DNA from: Sparassis latifolia
Taxonomy: Eukaryota > Basidiomycota > Agaricomycetes > Polyporales > Sparassidaceae
Direction of reading: 5' to 3'
Assembly: GCA_018466975.1 (NCBI GenBank)
Contig: CM031555.1
Coordinates: 2,294,001-2,358,000, forward strand
Length of the DNA stretch: 64,000 nucleotides
Shown: in pieces, positions 1-9,793 of the stretch
How the letters are laid out: each line of letters starts with the position of its first letter
Position numbering within the stretch: the first letter of the stretch is position 1
Notes under the pieces: model-generated
Databases searched by the model: none
What the model was told of the DNA's origin: nothing
What the model saw: only the letters and a program-made list of their open reading frames with translations
Translations under genes and position numbers: made by a program

Positions 1-66
1 GGTGGGTTTATCCGTGTGAGTGGCGCGTCGTGGATGCTTATCTCTGCTTTGTTACGGAATGGTTAG

Positions 67-691
67 GTATGGGCTAGGATCATGCTATATGCGAATGAGC
101 AAGCTGCGACTCGCCGACTACCATTACCGCAGGGCCGCACAGATCCACCCTCAGAACGCGGTTCTTCTAGGATGCGTGGGGATGGTGAGTGTGGTCATGC
201 GGCCTGTGGTGTGCGAGACGATGATGTATGGGTTTCTTCTTGTGAACAGGTTCACCAGCGCTGTGGGGAGCACGACAAGGCGCTGAAGTTGTTCGATGAG
301 GCCGTGAGTCTGTCGCCGGAGAACGCGCTTGTGCGTTATCGACGGGCGAAGGTGCTTATCTCGCTCAGGAGATACAAAGTGAGTGGTCGTTGTATCCAGA
401 GTGTGGGATCGAATATACTGATTGGCGAGGGGCGGCGTGTGAAAATGATATTGTGTGGACCGGCAGCTGGCTGTGGAAGATCTAGAGTACCTGCGCGATA
501 CATCACCGGAGGAGTCAAACGTTATCTTCCAACTGGCGAAGGTGTACCGGCTGCTTGGGGACGAGCTGAAGAGCGCGCAGACGCTGGCTGTGGCTCGCGA
601 CGTGTCTCCGAAGAGCGTGAACAAGATCAGGAAGCTGCTGGAGACGGTGAAGGACACGAGGTCGGAGGAGGAGGTGATGGATGTAGGATGA
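67..691 (+). CDS. CDC27: Anaphase-promoting complex subunit Cdc27/APC3, C-terminal part (5' truncated)
   Basis: This is the last part of a TPR scaffold subunit of the APC/C, the nuclear E3 ubiquitin ligase that drives mitotic exit. Three exons are visible, at about 67-184, 250-378 and 467-691, separated by GT...AG introns; the rest of the gene lies left of the window. Residues YGLGSCYMRMSKLRLADYHY, then DKALKLFDEAVSL and NVIFQLAKVYRLLGD are successive TPR helices typical of the Cdc27 C-terminus. The ending, with SVNKIRKLLETVKD followed by a short acidic tail, is also as in fungal Cdc27. Bases 1-66 read as the end of an intron. The identification rests on TPR spacing and similarity to remembered Cdc27 sequences; other TPR proteins are possible but less likely. 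Confidence 0.85.
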
Positions 692-1058
692 GGAGTATGT
701 AGATAGGAATTGGAAGCACGGCACGGATATGTTGCAATATGGCTGCCATGGCATGGCCATTGCTTGATTGCACGCGATTGCACCGAGCGCAGGCAGTAGT
801 GCACGTGATGTGAGTGAGAAAGGCCGAGTGCTGCCGAGTGGTCCCGATCAACCCTATTGGCTGGCGCGTCGCTCGACTGTTTTGGGCGATTGAGTCACCG
901 CGACCGCGTATAAGACCACTGCCGCCCTGACTCCTTTTGCCAACCGCTCCCGCCACCAGCCACCATGTCTGCCTGAGCTCATCTCCCGCTCTCTAACCTC
1001 TTCTTTCTGGCTTCGCCCTGACATTCCACTCTCTGTCTGGCGAGTCGTTGAAACAAGC
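692..1058 (+). promoter_or_regulatory. Intergenic region: Cdc27 3' end and promoter of the acidic-protein gene
   Basis: No coding exon is convincing here. A TATAAG element lies near 909, about 150 bases before the first downstream ATG, and is followed by a pyrimidine-rich stretch (about 945-1020), as is common before fungal transcription starts. Assignment as promoter is inference. Confidence 0.4.
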
Positions 1059-1139
1059 ATGGTTAACAAATTCGTTCGCAAATCCAAGAACGGCACCATT
1101 CTGTTCGAGCCCTTCATCGTATACCGTATACACCAGTGA
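1059..1139 (+). other. Possible upstream ORF (26 codons) in the 5' leader
   Basis: An ATG at 1059 opens a 26-codon frame ending in TGA at 1137-1139, upstream of and out of frame with the main coding region starting at 1304 or 1346. A splice acceptor (tttgttcag) sits directly before the ATG at 1346, so the leader probably contains an intron and this uORF may be in the first exon. The peptide (start MVNKFVRKSKNGTILF) is basic and does not look random, so it could instead be a short coding exon of unknown use. Confidence 0.3.
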
Positions 1140-1345
1140 CAACTGCCTCTGCCTCGTACGTCCTTTTCTCTCGATCGCGTCACGATTTGGTCCACATGTT
1201 CCACACGTTCGTATCCAGACCGCGCTCATAACCCCTGCACGTCGCTCAACCGGCCAGTAGCAACACTTGCCACACCACATCAGTCATTCTTTTTCGCGCG
1301 TTGATGTTCCCACTCGCAAAGCCTCGATCCCCATCTTTGTTCAGC

Positions 1346-2224
1346 ATGGCCCGCTCCAAGCTGCAGTCTGCCGTTGGCGGTGGCGCCAAAGACAGCACCA
1401 GCTTGCATCGCTGGGTGCTCCTGAAAAACTCGATAGTTCGCTCTTCCCCTTCGGACGCCACCACTGCTACTCCAGAGGGGGCTGATGTAACAGACGTGTA
1501 TCCACATGACGACGAGGAGGTGCACGAAGACGAAGATTCGGACGCTTTTATGTTCCCGGATCCCGATGCTGTACGCGGCTCCCGAGATTCTGGTCTGTGC
1601 GACCCCGAAAATCAGTGGTTGGACTCTCTGTTGCAGACGCTTGGTGATGATGACCAGGCGGAGAGCGAAGTCCCAGTGAACGCCGCAGACGACGACGACG
1701 AACCGCTAAGTCCTCTGTGCTCCCCCATGTCTTCGTCAGACGACCTCGTGAACCATTCCAGCTACTACGAGATCCAGCCGCCTCTTTCGATTCCGTATCC
1801 TGTCCCGTATCCACCACTTCACCCGCCACTTGTCCCGGCGTGGTTCGAAGATGAATCCCCCAGTGACTCTCTGTTGGACTCCAGCCCGCCGCTCTACCAC
1901 GATCCCCTTCCATACTATGACGTTGATGATACAGAAGACTTGGCGGTTCCAGACGCGATCGAGGACACTTCCGACGACGAGTCAGACGCGCCTTCCACCC
2001 CGTGTTATCGCTCGACGACGTCGCTCTCGCCAACTGACCCTGCTTCTATTCCACTTCCTCCCGAGCAAACGCGGCTGCGCTCTCATCCTCTCCAACCTCG
2101 TGTATATATTGATACGGACGACTCTTACTTCTATCCTTTTGATCTCACCTCCATGCCTTCCCACGACGACGACCATCCCATTAGTGCGCGCGTGTTCCAA
2201 CCCCCTATTTACCAGGAGTGCTAG
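1346..2224 (+). CDS. Hypothetical acidic, proline/serine-rich protein
   Basis: A single uninterrupted exon encodes about 292 residues from the ATG at 1346; an in-frame ATG at 1304 would add 14. I prefer 1346 because the protein then begins MARSKLQSAVGGG, and a likely 5'-leader splice acceptor lies just before it. The N-terminus (LHRWVLLKNSIVRS) looks like a short conserved helix. The rest is low complexity, with runs of Asp/Glu, Ser and Pro and repeated short aromatic motifs such as YYEIQPPLSIPYPVPYPP and PLPYYDVDDTED. No catalytic motif, membrane segment or signal peptide is seen. The composition suggests an intrinsically disordered regulatory protein. The function is unknown. Confidence 0.7.
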   Translation: MARSKLQSAVGGGAKDSTSLHRWVLLKNSIVRSSPSDATTATPEGADVTDVYPHDDEEVHEDEDSDAFMFPDPDAVRGSRDSGLCDPENQWLDSLLQTLGDDDQAESEVPVNAADDDDEPLSPLCSPMSSSDDLVNHSSYYEIQPPLSIPYPVPYPPLHPPLVPAWFEDESPSDSLLDSSPPLYHDPLPYYDVDDTEDLAVPDAIEDTSDDESDAPSTPCYRSTTSLSPTDPASIPLPPEQTRLRSHPLQPRVYIDTDDSYFYPFDLTSMPSHDDDHPISARVFQPPIYQEC

Positions 2225-2811
2225 GCGCATTCTATCAATCGCTAATTCGCTCTCGCCCTCGCCCTCGTCCCACTCCCCCTTTCCCATCATCGTCATCATT
2301 GTCGTCAGCTGGTTGTATTCTACGTGCTCATACTTATGCTCCCCCATATCCCACCGAATCGTGTCCATAATGGTGGTTTCTCATCGTTGTAGATTTGTTG
2401 CTTTGCTTTTGCGAATTTCAGGGTATTGATGCAATCATACGTAACGCGTAACGTGTGTAAAGTCCGACAGTAAATCCTATCTCCTGTTGGGATCTCGGTG
2501 AGTAACTGGGCCGGCGCTCGTGGAACGGCTAACTAGCCCAGAACTGAACGGCCCGCAACTCTCAGCCTCAGCTCCTGTCGCATGTGTGTACAGCGAGGCG
2601 GTGTACCTCAGAACGAGAAGGCAGAGAAGGGACGCAGAGAAGGGTCCCGCAGGAACTTCATACGAAAACCAGTGCCCTGGAGGCAGTTCTAAGTGACAGA
2701 TCGCAGAGAAGATAAGTATTCAGTAGTGTATCCGGATCCGAGTTCTCCACTTCTGTGTGCGGGGAACGCCGCAGGCTCCCAGCGCCTGCGGGGAACGGCG
2801 CACCTCGCGCG
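2225..2811. other. Intergenic region between convergent genes
   Basis: This stretch holds the 3' flank of the acidic-protein gene and the 3' flank of the SRR1-like gene on the other strand. It is pyrimidine-rich just after 2225. No gene, RNA or repeat is evident. Confidence 0.5.
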
Positions 2812-3899
2812 TCAAGTCGCCGTCACCGTGCAGTCGGGGCGCTGGGACAGTTCCCACCAGTCGTCCGTAAGCGAGCCAACGGGGAGCTCTGCGGAGCGCG
2901 TGTGCTGGATCGCAGTGTTGTTGAACGCCGTCGGATGCGAGGGACACGCCGGGAGAGCTCGGGTCGTTAGATAAGGCGCTGTGGCGAGCGGCAGAATGTG
3001 AGTGCGGGAACACGACGCAGAGCAGAGGGGGGGGAGGTCCCGTCTCACCCAGGCGCGATACGCAGGGGTACTCGACCGCGAATTTGCGTGATGGGGTGCT
3101 GCGCAGGCGTTGCGCCGCCGCTCAGTCTCGTCTTGGCTGAAAGGGGAGGGTGCAGGGTGTGCTCACCTGTCGGCGTACTCGGTTAGGCGGTTGGCGATAA
3201 GGACGACGTTGGGCAGGCGGTCGCGCGTCCAGTTTTCACGTAAGAGGTTCTCATACAGCTGTAGGTCGCAATGCGGCATGAAGACGACGGTGGGTGCCGC
3301 GATCGCGTAGCGCGCACGCTGTGCGGGTTCGGAGTCAGCGAACGCCATGCACATAAGGGGGAGAGACGTGCTCTGTTCTCCGCGAGGCAGGCGACACCCA
3401 GCGTGTCGAGCAGCTGGGTGTCCTCCGCGGTGAAGACGGGGTCGTACGCGGTCACCTTCGCGCGGTCCTGGGACAGACGAACACGCGTTGATCTATTGAT
3501 GGGGGTACATACACGAAAGGACACACTATGCTCAGGCCGTCGCACGCTGCGAGGAGAAACGCGAGCTGGGCACGTGCATCACGCGACGCCGCGGGGCTTC
3601 CCAGCCCGAGGCACAGTACATGAGGGGATCCGGGGAAGGACACGAGGGCGAGAGCCTCGCGCAGGAGTTCTGGATCGGGCGTCGTCTGTCAAGAGTCAAG
3701 AGACATCATCGAGCAGCGGGACCACCAACGGACGTGTCGACTCGTGCACCCAACCGCTGCCGGCCAGCTCTTCGGACGTCCGTTCGAGCAGCAGTGCGGG
3801 AGAGGCAGACGCGCTCTGTTCCCGTCCCTTGCGCTTCTTCCGACTCCGAGCGGGTGTGAAGAGATCAGCGTAGCCAAAAGGTGCAAGCTCTTCGCCCAT
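2812..3899 (-). CDS. BER1: SRR1/Ber1-like domain protein
   Basis: The gene reads on the minus strand through about six exons. The N-terminus (MGEELAPFGYADLF) is followed by a basic Arg/Lys stretch, as in fungal SRR1-like proteins. The core SRR1 motifs come in order: VLCLGLGSPAASRDARAQLA, then KVTAYDPVFTAEDTQLLDTL, then PTVVFMPHCDLQLYENLLR and LPNVVLIANRLTEY. The last exon supplies TAFNNTAIQHT and the stop at 2812-2814. In yeast, Ber1 affects microtubule stability; in Arabidopsis SRR1 affects the clock; the biochemical activity is unknown. One intron is clear (3468-3526). The intron at 3319-3371 keeps frame only with a GC donor, and the first intron near 3690-3740 is uncertain. Confidence is high for family, moderate for exon borders. 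Confidence 0.85.
3319..3371 (-). other. Probable GC-AG intron in the SRR1-like gene
   Basis: Joining the exon ending LGVACLAENR to the exon beginning RARYAIAAPTVVF in frame requires a donor of GCACGT. The nearby GT sites give the wrong phase. The acceptor is a normal CACAG. The intron would be 53 bases. Confidence 0.5.
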
Positions 3900-5021
3900 G
3901 CTGACCGATCTCCTGCGCACAAAAGTCGCAAGTCTCAGGAGGTATATCTGCCTGAATTCCGTCGGAATCGCGTCCTTCGGCGTCGTGCCAGTCGATAGCA
4001 GTATTTGCGCGACTTGCTGTAGATGAGAGAAAACTTTCCATCCATCAAACATCGTCAAATAATCCGCACTTCCAGATCGGGCAACTGTGGCGGCTCTTGT
4101 CACTGCGCTCGTTCTGGGCGAGTCAAGCTCACAGCATGTGGCGCCATATGTGAGTTTGCAGGCAAGGACCGTCGCCATTTGTGGAGGAAGGGATTTTGCG
4201 ATTCATTTCGGATCCCGAGAAAGGCGGCCCGTGGCGAGCGATATCTCGACAGCTGACAGCTCCAGGCATTCATTCATACCTCTTCCATCCAATAGTCAGC
4301 CCTAATAATTAGCCGTAATGAACGATCACAGTCAGAAGGTGGTGAAGCACAATGACCCGGCCAATGATGATTCAAACACTGTCGCCGCTGCTCTCATTGA
4401 TATCCCATCTGGGTCATCCCCGGTGGACTTTGGCCTCGGAGCGCATCTCACACTTACCGCAAGTCTTCCACGTCAACATATGCAGCATCTTGATGTGCTC
4501 TGCCAGATCGCATTAAAGATGTCCAACCGTGTTCCGTTCGACTGCTAACTGATTGGCGCCAGACCCACGAATCCTCCTGCAGCCATATCAGGCGCGAGAC
4601 GTTGCTGCTGCGCTCGGATACTGTTCTGCGCGCGTCTGATAGAGCAAAGGCTATCGGAAGCAGAGGGCCCCTAATGGAGAATCCAGCTGTGGTCTGCACT
4701 GGTGATGCGCGGTCTCGGTCTCGATCTGGAGATGATGATGAGAAACCGCGAAAGCACCCATGTCCGGGAAGGGCTAGCCATGAAGCAGAATAGGATGCCA
4801 TTGGTTCCGAGGAAGTTATTGTTACGCAATTCGGTGAGGGTCATTGGTCCCTTGACCACCGGGCGCAATGAGGGCAGAGAAAGGGTGGTCCGCACAATCG
4901 GAAGAGTCCTCGGCGATCATCAAAACACGCAAGTACCCTAGCTAGGGGACCTTTAGGTAAGACAGCTGGCCAGTTGCTTATCTGATATTCGATGTGTTAG
5001 TACAACGCGATTCTTACAGCT
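3900..5021. other. Intergenic region, promoter of the SRR1-like gene
   Basis: About 1.1 kb lies between the SRR1-like start and the Tma20 stop, both on the minus strand. A minus-strand open stretch at 4454-4801 carries a good donor (gtaagt) near its end and could be an exon of a small gene, but it matches no family I know and no partner exon is convincing. Nothing else is seen. Confidence 0.4.
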
Positions 5022-5773
5022 TCACAGCTTCTTCAGCGACCACAAATCGTCCCCGAGGTACGTCACGGTCTCGACCCCGACATCCTTGTTCACCCTCTTC
5101 ATCTCCTCCGTGTTGAGCTTCGTGATACCGATGCCCACGGCGTGCTCCTTCCCCTCCGCGTGGATGGCGACCGCTGTGCCTGCAGGCAGCGCGGCGTCTG
5201 CAGGGGGAAGGTAACCTCCTGCAGACGTCATGCCTGGGCACATCATGTGGGCACCAGCGAGAAGAAAACGGATGGCCCCGCGATCGACTCTCACCATAGG
5301 GAGCAGGAATGGGTCTGCAGGAATACGAGGGCGAGTCAGTGATAGCCCGAGTAGTGCAACGACGCGCACATTGATGCAGAAGACGCAGCGTGGGATAGAA
5401 CGGTCCATCGAAGTGCTGGAAGAAGAGAGGTTCGCCCTGCAGCGTGTAGATCGATATGTGATCTCTGCTGTCGTGGATATATGAGTGGTGGAAATCGTTA
5501 AAATCATCAGTCGGACTTCGTCTAAGGGTAGAATGGGTGTACAGACCATTTCACGAGGATTAAGGGCTCCTTCTTCGGCCATATCTGCTCAAATGTCTCT
5601 GCATCCACCTTCCACTGCGAGAGGATGCTCGCTCGGATCGACCGCTGCACGGAAGATTTTACGCTCGTTTGCCCCGAGACATCAGAGGACGGCTGGAATC
5701 TACATCGGTCAAACCGACTTCGTGAGCATCACGAGCGTAGACGCAGGGGGTAGCTCACCTACTTCTTGAACAT
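5022..5773 (-). CDS. TMA20: Translation machinery-associated protein 20 (MCT-1/MCTS1)
   Basis: This is a PUA-domain protein that pairs with Tma22/DENR on the 40S ribosome, releasing deacylated tRNA and 40S subunits after termination and supporting re-initiation. Four exons splice cleanly. Exon 1 encodes only MFKK. Exon 2 carries QTSVKSSVQRSIRASILSQW and FEQIWPKKEPLILVK. Exon 3 holds HISIYTLQGEPLFFQHFDGP and YPTLRLL. Exon 4 holds the PUA core (MVRVDRGAIRFLLAGAHMMC, LPAGTAVAIHAEGK, GIGITKLNTEEM) and ends GDDLWSLKKL. The length, about 180 residues, equals that of human MCTS1. The start is set by the invariant MFKK. Nothing appears broken. Confidence 0.95.
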
Positions 5774-6064
5774 GTCGAGCTACAGGTTACAGAGGAGGTG
5801 AAGGAGATCGAATCAAGAATCTCCGATTCCTAGTCACAAGTTTGCTTCGGCTGAAGTTCAGATCCTATTTTTGGAACACGGGAATCCTACGATGTAAACA
5901 ACGAAACCTGAGGCCAGTTCGTCCAGGTTTGAAGCGCCTGGCCGGACAAAAAGTAATATGGATCTCCAGCAACTTATTTGGTTTTTGCAGTAGGGTTTGG
6001 ACATCCTGACACTGTTTTCGCTGTGCTGACTTCAATTGTGGTTGGTGGGTTGCGTTTTTGCGGC

Positions 6065-6101
6065 ACATATCTCGTTTTCGGTTAGCTCCGAACGTGACAG
6101 A
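6065..6101 (+). repeat. Inverted repeat, left arm (best-conserved core)
   Basis: These 37 bases are the reverse complement of 6761-6797 with a single mismatch. Weaker similarity extends on both sides: GAAG(g/c)GCCT...CGGACAAAA and GCAGTAG(g/c)GTTTGG on one side, tcatcctcg and tggcctgc on the other. The repeated unit is therefore roughly 5925-6150. Confidence 0.8.
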
Positions 6102-6760
6102 CTCATCCTCGTCTGTTTCCCCCTCCTCGCTGGCCTGCAGAACATACGCGACATGTTGTCTTCTTGGCTTCTCATACTTCATAAGGTGTCCCTTAGGTCA
6201 TGGATATTTGATTATCAGACGTCTACATTTTTGCTCAGATATCTGGTGGCAAGTTGGATGCAGTGACTTCATATGTGAGCCACTGCATCGCGCTATTGTA
6301 CCAGTAGAGGTGCGTTTCTCAATCAGTACCATGTCGTGCTCCAGCTGGTAGTATGGTACCTGACAGGCATCCAATGTTGCGATGCATGGTGCAAATGCGC
6401 CTCCGCGATGTTCACCTTGTACGCATGATCAGTGTGCCGCGTGCCGCATACGTCGGTACACCCGCCAGTGCATGCGAAGCCGCAGCGCAGTACGTGGGTG
6501 GTAGAGCGACACGTACCATGCGTGGGTCGAGTACTGTGCAGGCAGCGAGAAGTGCATTGATCCACTTATTTATTATACTCAGTTCAAGCTGTAGGTAGAT
6601 TCCTTAGAATACATAAATTCCTCGACCCTAGCCATCAATACACTTTTTAAACCGCACTGCAAAGAAAAACAGTTCAGTGGTCCGCAGGCCAGTGAGGTGG
6701 ACAGCCGAAACAGAAACAAACATCGAGGATGAAATCCTAAGAAAGGCAGGCGTGGTGACA

Positions 6761-6797
6761 TCTGTCACGTTCGGATCTAACCGAAAACGAGATATGT
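6761..6797 (-). repeat. Inverted repeat, right arm (best-conserved core)
   Basis: This is the partner of 6065-6101 in opposite orientation, with 36 of 37 bases matching. The wider homologous unit covers roughly 6660-6890. Both copies can be read as a similar peptide (SVTFGANRKRDM in the left copy, SVTFGSNRKRDM here), suggesting two decayed copies of a coding or mobile sequence. Confidence 0.8.
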
Positions 6798-7028
6798 TGC
6801 AGCGAAAACGTAACAGACGACCAAACGCTACTGCGAGAACTGGATAATTTTGTCCGCTGAGGCCCTTCATATCCAGGAGAGAACAAGCCGAACTCTGTGT
6901 GAGCTTCAAGCTCTGACCATGTAAGGTCGGGTCGGACTCTGCCGAGGAGGTGCTTGGGGCCGCGGCACTCAGACTGCTTGCTCTGAGTCGTCGTATCCAC
7001 GCCTCTTTCTACCATTTGACCTTATAGT

Positions 7029-9502
7029 ATGTCTCCGAAGAAGGCCAAGGCGAGAAAAGCTGCACCCGCCAATAGTGTGAGTGAAGGCGTCCCTGCACCG
7101 CAACCAGCGGAACTAGCGGCGCGTCGCTCGCTGCGCGGTAAAAGGGGTGGGCTGAAAGACATGCCCAATATGCCTCTCGACATTATTCTCGAGGTCAGAA
7201 GACGAATCTACGGTTTATCCCTGTCACAGATTTATAACAGAACAGTCGGTGTGCAGATTATCAGCCATTTGAACCCTCGGGATTTGCTGAACTTGGCGAG
7301 GACGAGCAAGGCTTTCAGGGCATTGCTCATGGCCCGCTCGTCTGCTTATCTCTGGAAGGCAACTAGGAAGAATGTAGAGGGTTTGCCGGACTGTCCTCCG
7401 TATTTGAGCGAGCCGGAATATGCGAACCTCGCGTTTTTCCCGTATTGCCATGTGAGTGCCCAAGATATGACAAACGCTACTCTCTGACGCTCTGTTGTTT
7501 CAGAGTTGTTTGAAGACCAACATCCAAAATGTCATTTGGGAATTCAATGTACGATATTGCAATGATTGTAAGAAAGAGAAGTGAGTTGATGCGTTTGGTG
7601 GTGCAGAGCACTGAACAAAAATTCTCATGATGATTTGACAGCACTACTGAAAGCATGTTTGGTCTTCCACTGGGCTTAATGCGCAAAATTCCCTGCAATT
7701 TGGACGCGTTGAATCGCATTTCCGGTGAGCCGTAATGCCCATGATACGATAGAACGCGCATATACGAACCACTCTTCAGGGCGCCGCTACTTATACCTGT
7801 TCCACCTCCCTCAAATTGATGCATTTGTGAAGTCTTGGCTGGCTGTTGTCGATGACGAAGAAGCAGAGAAGAAAGTGATTCAACAACAGATTGAGCGCGT
7901 AGATCAAATCAAAGAGGTATTTCTGTACGACCCGCATACTCAGCTGCACCTGACGCAGTTTCGTTAGCACTCTAGATTGTGCAATGAATGGACCAAATCG
8001 AGGGTCAGGTCCCGGGCATCAGAGCTGGATGATGTGCGGCGTGCCCGTCTGGAATCGTACGTGTCCTCGTACCCACCATATGGCATCAGCTTCACATGCG
8101 CTTGGTAGGATCGTCTCCAGACTACGGGACTTGGGCTGGGGGGAAGAGCTGGACTTTCTTGCGCCGAAACAATATTTCCCGTTGTCCAATCATGCTCATG
8201 CTCGGCCGGCCAAACCACTTACAGATCGCGGTACGTCGCTTCTTGCCACGGCGAGAGAGTTACTTCATTCGAGTCTACTCCAGGGTGGCAGAAGATTCGT
8301 GATGACGTGATTTCCTACATGGAGGAATTGAAGACTCTACGACTTGCTAAGGAGCGCAGAGAAAGACTGCAATCTCGTCTCCCGCTCCTTTCAGACCTGA
8401 TTAACAATTACTATTCAGGAATCCCGCGGACGCCTGCATCTGAGTATTTGCCTCATCTCGTTGACTTTGCCATGATGTCAGAGTTCCGTACACTTGTCGA
8501 TGCTGATGGCTCGGTCAACATTACCGCGGAAGATTTCCTCGCGCTGCGACCTCAGATTCCAAAATTTGTCCAGGATTGGCAGAACAGAGCCACGGCACAG
8601 TTGGCGCTATTGTTGGTTAAAGAGCTGGATATTGCGGCCATTCCCGATAACACGACCATATTTGATCTTGCCGTAGCGTGGTTCCAATGCACCAAGTGTC
8701 ATGCAGTTTTCCGCTATCCCAATGTCATCGCTCATGGCTGCATGCGTCAGTACTATCACGGCTTCTGTTACTCGGATGCAGCACACGAATACCAGGCGCT
8801 GGTCTACTGGGAGGAACACACTACTGCATGGTCGACTAGGTCTATCTCTTGCATCCTACCGGTTCGGCGAGCACGTATGCTCGTCGAAGCATGTGGCAAA
8901 GACCCTGACTCGACCACAGAGCAGACAATGGATGAGTTGGACGCCAGGTTTTGGTGGAAGAATCCGATCGCGTCGTCATCCAGGAAGGTCGTCAGTTGGC
9001 GCCTGGCGGTGAGTACACTTTTGGTAAGCTGATGTGACTACTTCTTTGACCTGGTACATCAGATGAAGCCCAAGTGGACGAGAATGTACCCCGGAGGAAC
9101 CCCAGAGCGCGAGTGGGAGGTCGTTCCCGGGAATGTAGCGGAAAAGGTCAAGGACGTCGAAGCCCAAAGCCATATCACCCGCCTCTTCCAACACGAGCTA
9201 CGCAGCCACTGGTGCTGTTCGCTCTGCAACGAGAGTGGTGGGCGTAACTGTTCGCTCTCGCAAGCAAAGGAACATGTTCGGAATCTGCGCGTACACCCAC
9301 TGTTACCTCTAACCTCATACTTACGAGGCTTCGCAGCCACTCGATCGATGATGCAACTGTGGAGAATGGAAGAATCTATCTACATCCAGATAGCAAGCCC
9401 TTGATACCGAAATCGGTCATCGCCCTCAAGAGGGATTATTGCGGTAGGGACGAAACAGACCTCCTCCATGAAGGGTTGGCATGTGTGTGTGATTATAACT
9501 GA
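7029..9502 (+). CDS. F-box domain protein (paralogue A)
   Basis: This belongs to the expanded F-box family of Agaricomycetes; such proteins are expected to bring substrates to SCF ubiquitin ligases through Skp1. Exon 1 (7029-7193) encodes a basic leader and the F-box start, LKDMPNMPLDIILE. Exon 2, from 7257, continues with IISHLNPRDLLNLARTSKAF. The long middle part has paired cysteines (YCNDCKK; FQCTKCHAVFRYPNVIAHGC) and a helical region. The C-terminal part has a zinc-finger-like HWCCSLC followed by spaced histidines (KEHVRNLR, then SHS after an intron), ending in CDYN at 9502. About ten exons remain in frame. Substrate and pathway are unknown. It is followed 290 bases later by a paralogue in the same orientation. 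Confidence 0.85.
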
Positions 9503-9793
9503 TTGAAGCACCGAGCACCAGGCATTCCGAACATTACCCGAGGTTAATAGGTTCTTGATCCTGCGGTTTACACGGATATATTCTCTTACTCTATATTATA
9601 CTAGTATATAGTCCTATTCTACCCAGAGATACTAAATTTTATTCTTCCGTAACGTCGGTTTGCCTCTGAATTGGTATAGGGTCGGAGTTTTGAACCTCAG
9701 TCACGTGAATGTCACGCAGTTGCCACAGACGCGATGAATAAAACCAGCGCTAAACTGCGCCACCTCAACCTTACACTACATCCTCTCATAACA

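Larger units (their letters stand above)
5774..7028. other. Intergenic region with a diverged inverted repeat
   Basis: This 1.25-kb stretch lies between the divergent Tma20 and F-box genes. No intact gene is present. It holds two inverted copies of a sequence, each about 200-250 bases, whose best-conserved 37 bases are listed separately. It also contains the promoters of both flanking genes. Confidence 0.6.

Noticed and set aside
3271..3873. Long plus-strand open frame of 200 codons
   Set aside because: It lies antisense to the SRR1-like exons, whose conserved motifs on the minus strand explain the region; the plus-strand peptide has no recognisable feature.
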